From assembly GCA_040220135.1 (NCBI GenBank), contig JAVJTT010000013.1, positions 186,001 through 250,000 on the forward strand: a DNA stretch of 64,000 nucleotides, given 5' to 3'. This DNA is from CAJXMH01 sp040220135. GTDB taxonomy: Bacteria > Bacteroidota > Bacteroidia > Flavobacteriales_E > Vicingaceae. A program made the position numbers and the translations under genes. Below, in pieces: positions 36,701 through 43,925 of this stretch (positions within the stretch are counted from its first letter, which is position 1; every line of letters begins with the position of its first letter). Below the pieces are notes generated by a model. That model made no database searches and was not told where the DNA came from. It was given only the letters and a program-made list of their open reading frames with translations.

Positions 36701-36962
36701 TACTTTGGGGCATATGGAGATTGCCGGCAAACAAGAGCTAGACGGAGAGATCGAATATTACTTGCGCATTCCATGGAAGATGATCAAAGAAGGCGCTCGA
36801 TATCGAGTATTTGGCAGTAGGAAAAAAGACAAGGATGATAACAGTCCCGACGAGATCGTAAAAGTGGACCCGGACGATAAGACGCGGTACTTAAACTTAA
36901 AAGTCACCGGCACTTTAGACGATTATAAGATCAGGCCGGGCAAGTTGAAGGGGGAGTTGTAG
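33735..36962 (+). CDS. AsmA-like family protein, inner-membrane anchored
   Basis: The 1075-residue protein has one N-terminal membrane helix (LLSLLVLLPILIFGGVLVYL) followed by a very long, beta-rich periplasmic region and a C-terminal repeat of the AsmA_2 type that ends LNLKVTGTLDDYKIRPGKL. AsmA-like proteins form a bridge-like groove across the periplasm and take part in lipid transfer to the outer membrane. Size and layout match other Bacteroidota members. It is transcribed alone; TAATTTG upstream at about 33722 resembles a -7 box with one base missing. Confidence 0.85.
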   Translation: MKKAFYLRRKFWAILLSLLVLLPILIFGGVLVYLSQHQAEIVQSEIKSLNREYQGQISVGATHLAPFENFPYVSIKVDDVKVLESKAVDAPSILEVADIYIGLNLLDLLQGEIDIQKLLIEDGFFDIVLHTDGSNNLSNALSSRGAAEVDTTASEPLHFHLQDIELKNIDLHKIDESNGLDIETLIYWAKGGFSSSAERMAAHIDTEFELNIMKHGDTTFVKHKHFEFHTDLNLDETNGLLTIAPSGIVMERSNFELAGTVDTEQNMNLDLAITGTKSNFDMLISFAPNDLIPLLERYKNAGNIYFNTKLQGPAAFGYFPLVEVDFGASEAFLENKNFGRRVDQLGFEGHFSNGAKRDATTMEFSMKNMTASLEEGDFTGEVRVENFEAPEIEMAVEADFNLDFLAEFLNLTEYNDASGSVDLKMNFHDIINLDNPQEALTKLDQAYYSELTVKNLHVNSPQMLAPLENLNAHLIVKGKRAELDQFELQYGNSDLKIEGYLSDLPSLIHQREVPLDAHLEFQSKLLDVSEFSGFTKNDSLGIDERITDFSMGLSFESSAKELAQSKYLPKGEFFVDSLHAQFKHYPHELHDFHVDILIDERDLRIKDFTGAIDQSDFHLNGKVHDYAFWMQDTLAGDVDLDLGLESELLRLDDIFAYQGKNYVPEEYRHEEFDNLKLHFTSSMHYNDSGLHSIDLNLDQFDAKMHLHPMRFKDFSGRIHYEGDQLLVEDFHAQLGRTILNVDLDYYLGTDSSQQSRDNYLRLKTNYIDFDQLTNFNPEATKSAEEKATKAKTTADVEEHAEAYNLYELPFSNMRIEADIGHFIYHRIDLQDIQARLRTTQNHYLYVDTLNMKGAGGEFLMNGYFNGSDPEHIYLKPNLQVNHVNLDQLLFKFENFGQDVIVSENLHGQLTASVTGNIRIYPDFVPDLDQSEVHMDILALNGRLEDYDYLLMLSDYFGDKDLTSVRFDTLQNHIDVKNGVLTIPNMTIESTLGHMEIAGKQELDGEIEYYLRIPWKMIKEGARYRVFGSRKKDKDDNSPDEIVKVDPDDKTRYLNLKVTGTLDDYKIRPGKLKGEL

Positions 36963-37044
36963 TTGCTATTGGGTGAATAGTTTAAATCTTTTGAAAGGCG
37001 TAACTGCCGAATTTTTTTCATCCAGCTAAATAAATGCATCAAGC

Positions 37045-37359
37045 TTATTTGTTGTTGGCATCATTTATTTTTTTTAATAGGTCGGAGGGATTTTGTCTGT
37101 TATCCCAAAGTAGAAGAAGCTTAATGTGATCAGGATAAATTCGATAAAAAAGGGATGTTGTTCTGTGAACTATTAATTGACGAAATTCACTTTGTTTAAA
37201 AGAAGGAGCCAATTCAGGGTTCTTTCTTATTTGATTTATTCTGTGGTCCAGCTTATTTAGAAAGCTATCTATTACTTCATCGTTCCAAACTTTGTCTAAG
37301 AAATCTTTAGTTTGAGCTAAAGACTCTAAAGCAACGGGTGTCCAAACAACTTTTTTCAT
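37045..37359 (-). CDS. ParE/RelE-superfamily toxin
   Basis: The 104-residue protein has the ParE/RelE layout: VVWTPVALESLAQTKDFL at the start, RKNPELAPSFKQSEFRQLIV in the middle, and the FYRIYPDHIKLLLLWDNRQNP strand pair at the end. These toxins inhibit gyrase (ParE) or cleave mRNA at the ribosome (RelE); the ILLLWDNRQNP ending fits ParE-like members better. Its ATG overlaps the stop of the antitoxin gene (TAATG). Confidence 0.85.
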   Translation of the reverse strand: MKKVVWTPVALESLAQTKDFLDKVWNDEVIDSFLNKLDHRINQIRKNPELAPSFKQSEFRQLIVHRTTSLFYRIYPDHIKLLLLWDNRQNPSDLLKKINDANNK

Positions 37360-37562
37360 TAAGACCTCAATAGATCCTTTGAGCTTGTATGTTCAATACA
37401 ATCATCAATTTTTGTTGAGTCGGAATGCTCTAACAATAACTGTATCTCTCTCGGAAGATCATCAAGTGAATTTTGAAAAGTCTCCAACTGATTTATAATA
37501 GTCTCCTCATTTAGATTAGTTATCCAATTAATCAATGAGATCTTTCTTTCTTCAATTGTCAT
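37359..37562 (-). CDS. Antitoxin of the ParE-like toxin
   Basis: A 67-residue, highly charged, helical protein (MTIEERKISLINWITNLNEE to IEHTSSKDLLRS). It directly precedes the toxin with a 1-nt overlap, which is usual for toxin-antitoxin pairs. The frame is open to 37646, but the ATG at 37562 fits the family's compact size. No DNA-binding domain can be identified with confidence. Confidence 0.7.
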   Translation of the reverse strand: MTIEERKISLINWITNLNEETIINQLETFQNSLDDLPREIQLLLEHSDSTKIDDCIEHTSSKDLLRS

Positions 37563-37855
37563 AATAGTAAAGTTAACAAATTTCAATTCCGATTCACAAT
37601 TGATATTGTGTAAGAATAGGTTGAGATAACTGCTTTTTAAAGACATAAGATTTTATTCACAGGACGATATTTATCCTTCCCGACTAAGCACTAGCAATGC
37701 ATTTTGACAGGCGGGTTGTTTCGTTTTTTTACGACGAAAAAATGAAAGGAGTCTGTTGTTTAAAAGGGCTTGTCTTCTTATCATCCTAGATTGAACACAC
37801 TAAACCTTGCTAGTGTTGTAGGCTATCTCTACAAACTTTTCATTCACTAAAATCC

Positions 37856-37863
37856 TACTTTTG
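37856..37863 (+). promoter_or_regulatory. -7 promoter box that decides the MutS2 start
   Basis: TACTTTTG matches TAnnTTTG. It covers the upstream in-frame TTG codon at 37861, so transcription should start at about 37869-37871 and the ATG at 37870 would be read from an almost leaderless mRNA. Confidence 0.5.
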
Positions 37864-37869
37864 CCCCGC

Positions 37870-40002
37870 ATGCGCTATTTCGATGAACAAACGGCTGAAG
37901 ACCTTGAATTTCCCCAGATCAGAAAATGGTTACAAAGCTTTGCTCAAACCGAAACGGTGCAGAGCCGATTTCAGCGCTTGCAACCTTTTCGAAAGCCGGC
38001 AGAAGCGGAGCGAAGCTTGGAACTTTCCCACGAACTGCAACTGATTCGAAACCGTGGATTGCGCTTTCCACGCCTAGAACTGAAAGAGCTCAAAAAAGAA
38101 TTGAAGTTCTTACAGATCAGCGGTTCGGTCTTGGAAGTGGAGAGCCTGATCAACCTTTTAGATGCTTCGCGTTTGGTGAATCAACTCTTTGGGTTTTTTA
38201 AAGAAGAGCAGGAGCAGTATCCGTATTTGTTTGCATTGTTGCAGCATGCCTATCCCACCAAAGCCATCGAAAAGGCCATGGAGAAAGTATTCGACCGTCG
38301 CCTGCAGATCAAAGATGAGGCTTCGGAAGACTTACTTCGGATTCGGCAAGGCATTGCCGGCAAGCGCAAGCAGATCAACCGAAATTTCGACAAAGCCTTA
38401 AAAGCCGCTCAAGCCAGCGGCTATGTGAGCGACATTAAAGAAAATACCATCGATGGAAGACGAGTACTTACAGTGCTTTCTTCCTACAAACGTCAGGTAG
38501 ACGGCAGCATCTTGGGCGCTTCCAACACCGGTTCACTCACTTACATTGAGCCGAAAGTTAACCAAGCGCTTAACCGTGAGCTCGATCAATTAATGGACGA
38601 TGAGCGCAAAGAGATCCGTCGCATTTTAGCCGAACTTACGGACCAGATGCGAGCGCATCTAGAGTTGCTAGTGGCCTATCAAGAAATTATTGTGGCCTAT
38701 GATGCAGTCAACGCCAAAGTAAAATTAGCGCAGAAGATTGCTGGTGTAAAGCCACAATTAAATATACAGTCGCAAGACAGCTATTTAAAAGAAGCCTATC
38801 ATCCCATCTTGTATGTTAAGAATCAGGAGGCCAAGCTAAAAACCATTCCCCAAACCTTTGAACTCAAAGCCGACAAAAGGCTTTTGGTGATTTCCGGCCC
38901 CAATGCGGGGGGAAAGTCCATCACCTTAAAAACCATGGGCCTGCTGCAGTTGATGATTCAATCCGGTTTAATGGTGCCGGTTTCTACCCAAAGTCGCTTT
39001 GCCTTTTTTGATTACATCTTGTCTGATATTGGCGACAATCAATCGATTGAAAACCAATTGAGTACCTATAGTTACCGCTTGCAGCGCATGAACTTCTTTT
39101 TGTCTAAGCTCAGTCCGAAAAGTCTTTTGCTTTTGGATGAGTTTGGTACTGGTTCTGACCCCGAATTGGGAGGCGCTTTGGCGGAAGTCTTTTTTGAAAC
39201 CCTTTATGAGGCAGGTTGCTTTGGCGTGATTACCACACATTATTCCAACATCAAGCTCAAGGCGGCTCAATTGCCGGAAGCTGAGAATGCCAACATGTTG
39301 TTTAACCGAAAAACCTTAAAGCCGGAGTATCAATTGATGGTCGGTCAACCGGGTTCTTCTTTCACCTTTGAGGTGGCACAAATGAATGGCATTCCCAAAG
39401 AAATGCTGCAAAAGGCCAAGCAAAAGGTCGACGGACAAAAGGTGAAGTTCGATAAGCTGATCTCAGATTTGCAGCGCGATAAATCGGTGCTGCAAAAATT
39501 AAAACGCGAGAGTTACCAAGCCACGCGAGAATTGGAAAACAGTCGCGAAGAATTGGAAGAAAAGAGTAGCCACTATGAAGAACGCTTGGAGCGACAACAA
39601 AAGCGGATTGAGCGCAACAACAAATATTTGAGTCATGGCCAAAAGATGTTTCAGTTTGTACAACACTTGCCCAAAGGCAAGGCCAAGCAGACGGAATATT
39701 TTAAAGAGGTGAAAAAATACCTGGCCATTGAAAAATCCAAGTTAGAGCAAGCCGCTCGGGAAGCCCAAGAAGCGCAGCGGAGGGAAGAAGAAGCCCTGCA
39801 AGCCAAAGTGAAGAAAAAGCAGAAAGGCAAACAAAAGCAACAACGAAAAGCCGAACCCAAGCCGGTAGTTGTGGGTCAAAAAGCCAAGCTAAAAAACAGT
39901 CGTCAAGTAGGAGAGGTGCTTAGTATTGACGGCAAGGAAGCGACCATGGTCTTCGGGAATATGAAAGCCAAAGTAAAGCTGAGTGAGTTGGTGGGAGTGT
40001 GA
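37870..40002 (+). CDS. MutS2-like ATPase without Smr domain
   Basis: The 710-residue protein has the MutS2 core: clamp and lever helices, then the ABC-type ATPase with Walker A SGPNAGGKS (about residue 340), Walker B LLLLDEFGTGSDP, and the THYSNIK switch. A long Lys/Glu/Gln-rich coiled coil and a KOW-like end (VGQKAKLKNSRQVGEVLSID) follow. MutS2 proteins act in ribosome rescue or suppression of recombination. The C-terminal Smr nuclease domain of full-length MutS2 (about 780 residues) is missing, and the stop is followed at once by repeat tract. The start is chosen on the -7 box overlapping the upstream TTG. Confidence 0.85.
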   Translation: MRYFDEQTAEDLEFPQIRKWLQSFAQTETVQSRFQRLQPFRKPAEAERSLELSHELQLIRNRGLRFPRLELKELKKELKFLQISGSVLEVESLINLLDASRLVNQLFGFFKEEQEQYPYLFALLQHAYPTKAIEKAMEKVFDRRLQIKDEASEDLLRIRQGIAGKRKQINRNFDKALKAAQASGYVSDIKENTIDGRRVLTVLSSYKRQVDGSILGASNTGSLTYIEPKVNQALNRELDQLMDDERKEIRRILAELTDQMRAHLELLVAYQEIIVAYDAVNAKVKLAQKIAGVKPQLNIQSQDSYLKEAYHPILYVKNQEAKLKTIPQTFELKADKRLLVISGPNAGGKSITLKTMGLLQLMIQSGLMVPVSTQSRFAFFDYILSDIGDNQSIENQLSTYSYRLQRMNFFLSKLSPKSLLLLDEFGTGSDPELGGALAEVFFETLYEAGCFGVITTHYSNIKLKAAQLPEAENANMLFNRKTLKPEYQLMVGQPGSSFTFEVAQMNGIPKEMLQKAKQKVDGQKVKFDKLISDLQRDKSVLQKLKRESYQATRELENSREELEEKSSHYEERLERQQKRIERNNKYLSHGQKMFQFVQHLPKGKAKQTEYFKEVKKYLAIEKSKLEQAAREAQEAQRREEEALQAKVKKKQKGKQKQQRKAEPKPVVVGQKAKLKNSRQVGEVLSIDGKEATMVFGNMKAKVKLSELVGV

Positions 40003-40140
40003 GGAAAAAAAGGGACAAGAAACTAGAGACAAGAAACTAGAGACAAGAAACAAGAAAGTAGAAACAAGAGTATAGAGAAGAGAGTATAGAGAAGAGAGTA
40101 TAGAGCAGAGATTAGAGAAGAAAGAGTAGAGTACAGAACA
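40003..40140. repeat. Purine-rich GACAAGAAACTAGA / GAGTATAGAGAA tract
   Basis: The tract begins right after the MutS2 stop codon and consists of degenerate copies of GACAAGAAAC(T)AGA, changing into GAGTATAGAGAA near 40070. It resembles the tracts at 33293-33395 and 62533-62690. The rest of the 376-bp gap to the osmC gene holds a hairpin and a 22-bp tandem repeat. Confidence 0.75.
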
Positions 40141-40151
40141 TGGTCGAAGTG

Positions 40152-40180
40152 AGTCGCCTGCCCGCCGCAACAGGCGGGAG
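40152..40180. repeat. REP-like GC hairpin
   Basis: GCCTGCCCGCC-GCAACA-GGCGGG forms a 6-bp perfect GC stem. It is related to the 26988-27028 tandem hairpins by the CCTGCCCG and AGGCGGG cores. Confidence 0.55.
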
Positions 40181-40213
40181 ACTTAGACAAGGAAAGAAAG
40201 TATTCCAAGCGAT

Positions 40214-40303
40214 CCTTAATCGTGTTGTAAGTGGTCCTTCATCCTGTTGTAAATGGTTTCTGATCGTTTTGTAAGCAAGTCCTTGGGCGTTTTGTAAGTG
40301 GTT
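40214..40303. repeat. Degenerate 22-23-bp tandem repeat, about four copies
   Basis: Four consecutive units share the core TTGTAAGTGGT preceded by a variable TCCTTnAnCG half. The unit is 22-23 bp. It does not code and is not similar to the 24-bp elements nearby. Confidence 0.65.
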
Positions 40304-40333
40304 CCTGAGCGGAGCCGAAGGGCCGCTTAGACA

Positions 40334-40357
40334 CAAAAAAAGCTCCTCTCGGAGCTC
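40334..40357 (-). terminator. rho-independent terminator of the OsmC gene
   Basis: Read leftward, GAGCTCC-GAGA-GGAGCT is followed by seven T. It lies 22 nt after the OsmC stop codon. Confidence 0.8.
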
Positions 40358-40378
40358 TTCAATCAATTTTAGTCTGAT

Positions 40379-40819
40379 TTATTTAAAGGATGCTTCTAGT
40401 TCAATCGGCACCGCATCCAAAGCTTTGGAAATCGGGCAACCCTTTTTTGCACCTTCGGCCAATTCTATGAATTGGTCTTTTTCCATGCCTTCAACTTTAC
40501 CTTCTAGTTTCAATTGGATTTGCGAAATAGAAAAGCCGGAGTCGTCTTGTTCTAGTTTTACTTTAGCGTCTACATCTAAGTAGTCTGGCTCAAATCCTGC
40601 TTTGCCAATGGCTACACTTAAAGCCATCGCATAACAGCCGGAATGGGCTGCGGCGATTAACTCTTCAGGGTTGGTTCCTTTCTTGCCATCTTCGTTCTCA
40701 AAACGACTTTGAAAACTATAAGGAGTGTCCTGAAAAAAATCACTTTGACTGTTCAACTTTCCTTCTCCTTCTTTTGCACTGCCTTTCCAGTGTGCATTTG
40801 CTTTTCTTGTAATTGCCAT
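40379..40819 (-). CDS. OsmC/Ohr-family peroxidase
   Basis: The 146-residue protein has the OsmC pattern: TNPEELIAAAHSGCYAMALS with the first catalytic Cys, and EGAKKGCPISKAL with the second. These small enzymes use a Cys pair to reduce organic hydroperoxides in the cytoplasm. The frame is open back to 40891; the ATG at 40819 (MAITRKANAHWKG) matches the family's usual start. It has its own terminator. Confidence 0.9.
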   Translation of the reverse strand: MAITRKANAHWKGSAKEGEGKLNSQSDFFQDTPYSFQSRFENEDGKKGTNPEELIAAAHSGCYAMALSVAIGKAGFEPDYLDVDAKVKLEQDDSGFSISQIQLKLEGKVEGMEKDQFIELAEGAKKGCPISKALDAVPIELEASFK

Positions 40820-40916
40820 AATTATTTGTATTTGGTTCGTTGGCCTAACGGGCTGAGGGGAGGAATTGTTTATAATATTTTGTAGCATCAAATCTAAACT
40901 TGTTGTGTCCTTTTAT

Positions 40917-41270
40917 CGTTCTCGCATTTAGACTCCGCTCAATATTTACTCGAACTGACAATGGTGCATTGAATGTCAGCTTGAGCACACTTTACTTTAT
41001 TAGGTCGAGCGGAGTCTTTCTTGTCAGGTCGAGCGGAGTGTTTCTTGTCAGGTCGAGCGTGTTTTTTCTTGTCAGGTCGAGCGGAGTCTTTTTTGTCAGG
41101 TCGAGCGGAGTGTTTCTTGTCAGGTCGAGCGTGTTTTTTCTTGTCAGGTCGAGCGGAGTCTTTTTTGTCAGGTCGAGCGGAGTCTTTCTTGTCAGGTCGA
41201 GCGTGTTTTTTCTTGTCAGGTCGAGCGTGTTTTTTCTTGTCAGGTCGAGCGGAGTCGAGACCTAGACAAG
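40917..41270. repeat. Intergenic element 1: 24-bp tandem array with inverted-repeat ends
   Basis: Ten full copies of a 24-bp unit (GGTCGAGCG-GAGTCTTTCTTGTCA and a GTGTTTTTT variant) run from 41003 to 41242 with no spacers, then a partial copy ending GAGTCGAGACCTAGACAAG. The unit is divisible by three, so it leaves long false ORFs (VRSSGVFL repeats) in several frames. Left-hand sequence (CGTTCTCG to TGACAATGGTGCATT) and the right end match those of elements 2 and 3. The 490-bp gap around it has no gene. Confidence 0.85.
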
Positions 41271-41310
41271 AAATCTAAAAACCTTTTCCCTTTTTAGCTG
41301 TCTCTTAGGC

Positions 41311-41724
41311 ATGGAATACAGCTTCCCGAATTGGATGACAAAAGTGCTACGCGCCGCTGCGGTTTACAACATTTTATGGGGCGCTTGGGTGGTGCTTTTT
41401 CCCAACACCTTTTTCCAGTGGACCGGCATGGAACCCTTAACGCATCCAACGGTATGGCAAGGGACCGGTATGATCGTGGGCGTTTATGGTTTAGGCTACT
41501 GGTGGGCCTCTTACGATCCAATAAGGCATTGGCCCATTGTGGCAGTGGGCTTTTTAGGTAAGATCTTTGGGCCCATTGGATTTGTTTTTAATCACTTTCT
41601 ATTGGGTGAAGTGCCCTTTGAGTTTTGTTACACCATGTTTACGAATGATTTAATTTGGTGGCTACCTTTTTACTTAATCTTACAACATGTTCACCGAACT
41701 ACGCGCTGGCAACTTCGATCTTAA
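41311..41724 (+). CDS. Small four-helix membrane protein
   Basis: The 137-residue protein has four hydrophobic helices and a central GTGMIVGVYGLGYW segment. Similar small proteins are common in Bacteroidota without known role. It is the first of three overlapping genes (38-nt and 4-nt overlaps) and so they probably form one operon. No catalytic residue can be assigned. Confidence 0.65.
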   Translation: MEYSFPNWMTKVLRAAAVYNILWGAWVVLFPNTFFQWTGMEPLTHPTVWQGTGMIVGVYGLGYWWASYDPIRHWPIVAVGFLGKIFGPIGFVFNHFLLGEVPFEFCYTMFTNDLIWWLPFYLILQHVHRTTRWQLRS

Positions 41725-42109
41725 AAAATATGGCTTTTATGGCCTGTTTATCTTCTATGCGCTAGCGGGCTTGAACCACTTTATCATGCCTGAATTCTAT
41801 TATCCCTTAATTCCTGATTATTTCCATGATAGACCCACTTACAATGCTATAGCAGGTTTGGCTGAAATTGTTTTGGCTTTTGGGATTTACTACAGACCTT
41901 TTCGAAGAGCGAGTGCAAGTGGTATTATTTTACTCTTGCTGACCTTTGTTTCTTCCCATGTATATATGATTCAAGAAGGGGGATGCATTCCTGAGAGCCT
42001 TTGTGTGCCGCTATGGGTAGCTTGGGTTCGTCTGGTTTTAATTCATCCTTTACTTATGTTTTGGGCCTGGGCGTATCGTGATTATAAACTCAAAACAATC
42101 TCTAAGTGA
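41687..42109 (+). CDS. DoxX-like membrane protein
   Basis: A 140-residue four-helix protein; FYALAGLNHFIMPEFYYPLIPDYF followed by AGLAEIVLAFGIYYRPFRR fits the DoxX-like family. DoxX-type proteins have roles in sulphur or redox metabolism in few known cases; function here is unknown. Its ATG lies within the previous gene, 38 nt before that gene's stop, so coupled translation is likely. Confidence 0.7.
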   Translation: MFTELRAGNFDLKKYGFYGLFIFYALAGLNHFIMPEFYYPLIPDYFHDRPTYNAIAGLAEIVLAFGIYYRPFRRASASGIILLLLTFVSSHVYMIQEGGCIPESLCVPLWVAWVRLVLIHPLLMFWAWAYRDYKLKTISK

Positions 42110-42522
42110 GTGTAATTGAATTTCGTTTATTGGTTGATTTTGGTTTGCTGATCTTGATTTGGATGATCCAGCTGATCGTTTATCCTTCTTTTGTACAGTT
42201 TGATGAAGACAAGCTGCGTGCATGGCACCCTACCTATAACCGCATGATCACTTTAATTGTGGCACCCCTGATGTTTGCCCAATTGGGTTTGGTGCTTTGG
42301 CAAATCGGTCAAGTGCAAGACTTTTACACCTGGTCTTCCGCCATATTGGTTTTAGTAGCTTGGGTACTTACTTTTTTTCAGGCTGTGCCTTTGCACCATA
42401 AGATCTCTGCCGGTAAAGAAGTAAGAGAATCTGCCAGAAAATTGGTCAAGGCTAACATTTGGCGCTCTATAGTGTGGACTGCGGCTTTTTTATTTTCGCT
42501 ATTTAAGGTGATGGGTGGCTGA
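42106..42522 (+). CDS. Small four-helix membrane protein
   Basis: The 138-residue product begins at a GTG overlapping the stop of the preceding gene by 4 nt. It has four hydrophobic helices and the loop IVYPSFVQFDEDKLRAWH, resembling DUF1772-like membrane proteins in layout. Unknown function. Six bases after its stop, intergenic element 2 begins. Confidence 0.65.
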   Translation: MSVIEFRLLVDFGLLILIWMIQLIVYPSFVQFDEDKLRAWHPTYNRMITLIVAPLMFAQLGLVLWQIGQVQDFYTWSSAILVLVAWVLTFFQAVPLHHKISAGKEVRESARKLVKANIWRSIVWTAAFLFSLFKVMGG

Positions 42523-42527
42523 GGAGA

Positions 42528-42750
42528 CCATTGTCCTTCTCGACTTCGCTCGAAATGACAATGGTACATTTAATGTTAGTTCGAGCGGCCCGTGCTTAGG
42601 GATGTTAAAGTGAGTTGAGAACTAGACTTTTACGAAGGTCTTCCTTTTCACTTCGAGCGTACTTTACCTTGTCACTTCGAGCGTACTTTTACTTGTCACT
42701 TTGAGCGTACTTTAACTTGTCACTTCGAGCGAAGTCGAGAAGTAGACAAG
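42528..42750. repeat. Intergenic element 2
   Basis: It opens with a hairpin (CCATTGTC ... GACAATGG around CTTCTCGACTTCGCTCGAA) and closes with CTTGTC ... GACAAG around the inverse sequence ACTTCGAGCGAAGTCGAGAAGT. Between them are a block shared with element 3 (ATGGTACATTTAATGTTAGT to GATGTTAAAGT) and about three 24-bp units CACTTCGAGCGTACTTTACCTTGT. Its right end stops 1 nt before the GIY-YIG stop codon. Confidence 0.85.
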
Positions 42751-42751
42751 G

Positions 42752-43078
42752 CTAGTCACCTTCATAACCATCATGGCTACTTTCATTCATACATTTAGAA
42801 AGTTGTTTGAGTTCTTCCCAATTTTCATTGATTAGTGCCTGCTTTTTCTTTGCTGACCATTTCTTGATTTTTTTTTCAAAGGCAATGGCATTCAATATAT
42901 AGCTGAATTCTTTGAGGTAAACCATTTTAAGTGGTCTGCGGCTTGCAGTATAAGCTTTGGGGTTTTTGGCGCTCTGGTGTTCTTGAAATCGGCGAGCCAT
43001 GTCATTGGTCACACCGGTGTAGTAGGTCTTATCTGCACATCTTAGAATGTAAACAAAGTAGCGATTTTGTTTTCCCAT
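42752..43078 (-). CDS. GIY-YIG family endonuclease-like protein
   Basis: The 108-residue protein has the GIY-YIG domain: FVYILRCADKTYYTGVTND (GIY and YIG strands), the catalytic Arg in ARRFQEH, and a Glu in AIAFEKKIKKW. It belongs to the small UPF0213-like stand-alone group whose biological role is unclear. It lies between two direct copies of an intergenic repeat element (elements 2 and 3), which begin or end very close to its coding region. Confidence 0.88.
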   Translation of the reverse strand: MGKQNRYFVYILRCADKTYYTGVTNDMARRFQEHQSAKNPKAYTASRRPLKMVYLKEFSYILNAIAFEKKIKKWSAKKKQALINENWEELKQLSKCMNESSHDGYEGD

Positions 43079-43126
43079 TGAGGACTAAGGTATAAAATTT
43101 TACCTTATTCTCATATATTACAATGA

Positions 43127-43399
43127 CCCCATTATCCTTCTCGACTTCGCTCGAAGTGACAATGGTACATTTAATGTTAGTTCGAGCGGCCCGTGCTTAG
43201 GGATGTTAAAGTAGTTTGAGAGCTAGACATTTACGAAGGTCTTCCTTTTCTCTTCGAGCGTACTTTAACTTTTCACTTCGAGCGTATTTTAACTTTTCAG
43301 TTCGAGCGTACTTTAACTTGTAACTTCGAGCATACTTTACCTTGTCACTTCGAGCGTATTTTACCTTGTCACTTCGAGCGGAGTCGAGAAGTAGACAAG
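43127..43399. repeat. Intergenic element 3
   Basis: Same orientation as element 2: left end CCATTATCCTTCTCGACTTC, a common block of about 110 bp, five degenerate 24-bp units, then ACTTCGAGCGGAGTCGAGAA and GTAGACAAG. It fills most of the 324-bp gap upstream of the GIY-YIG gene and ends 3 nt before the KdsC stop codon. Confidence 0.85.
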
Positions 43400-43402
43400 C
43401 CC

Positions 43403-43924
43403 CTACCACTCATGTGCCTCATCGTCGAACCATTTGCCTTGTAATTTCAGCACTTGTTCGATCAAATCGCGAACGGCACCTTCGCCGCCCTTTTTTGGAG
43501 AAATGTAATGAGAAATAGATTTGATTTCTTCAGCTGCATCTTTAGGGCAAGCAGCAAAGCCCACTTGTTGCATTACCCTGTAGTCGGGAATGTCATCGCC
43601 CATGTAGAGAATTTCTTCGGTCTTTAAATTGAACTTTGTCTTCAGCTCTTCAAACACCTTTACCTTGTTTTTGCAACCTAAATTTACTTCCTCAATGCCC
43701 AAGCCGTTTAAGCGTTTGCGCACACTTTCAGAAGTACCTCCACTAATAATAGAAATGTGGTAGCCTTTTTTTACTGCATGTTGCAGGGCGTAGCCGTCTT
43801 TAATGTTCATGCGGCGCACTTGATCGCCATCCGGCAGCGTAATCACCATGCCGTCAGTCAGCACGCCATCAACGTCGAGCATGATAGCAGAAATCGGTCT
43901 GAGTTTAGCTTTTAAGTTCGACAT
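43403..43924 (-). CDS. kdsC: KdsC-like HAD phosphatase (3-deoxy-D-manno-octulosonate 8-phosphate phosphatase)
   Basis: The 173-residue protein has HAD motif I IMLDVDGVLTDG (residues 14-25), motif II SIISGGTS, and the late motif MGDDIPDYRVM. The lack of a cap domain and the DVDGVLTDG form match KdsC, which removes phosphate from KDO 8-phosphate in lipopolysaccharide synthesis and forms tetramers. It begins 1 nt after the DUF2520 gene and ends the ccm-containing leftward run. Confidence 0.88.
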   Translation of the reverse strand: MSNLKAKLRPISAIMLDVDGVLTDGMVITLPDGDQVRRMNIKDGYALQHAVKKGYHISIISGGTSESVRKRLNGLGIEEVNLGCKNKVKVFEELKTKFNLKTEEILYMGDDIPDYRVMQQVGFAACPKDAAEEIKSISHYISPKKGGEGAVRDLIEQVLKLQGKWFDDEAHEW

Positions 43925-43925
43925 G

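Noticed and set aside
41003..41258. CRISPR-like array
   Set aside because: The repeats are directly adjacent with no unique spacers, and no cas genes are in the window.
40900..41278. Long + strand frames encoding repeated VRSSGVFL / LSGRAESF octapeptides
   Set aside because: They come from a 24-bp intergenic tandem repeat whose unit is a multiple of three; there is no credible start, ribosome-binding site or family.
43206..43409. Leftward ORF with DKVKYARSYKLKYAR repeats
   Set aside because: It is the translation of the 24-bp units of intergenic element 3.
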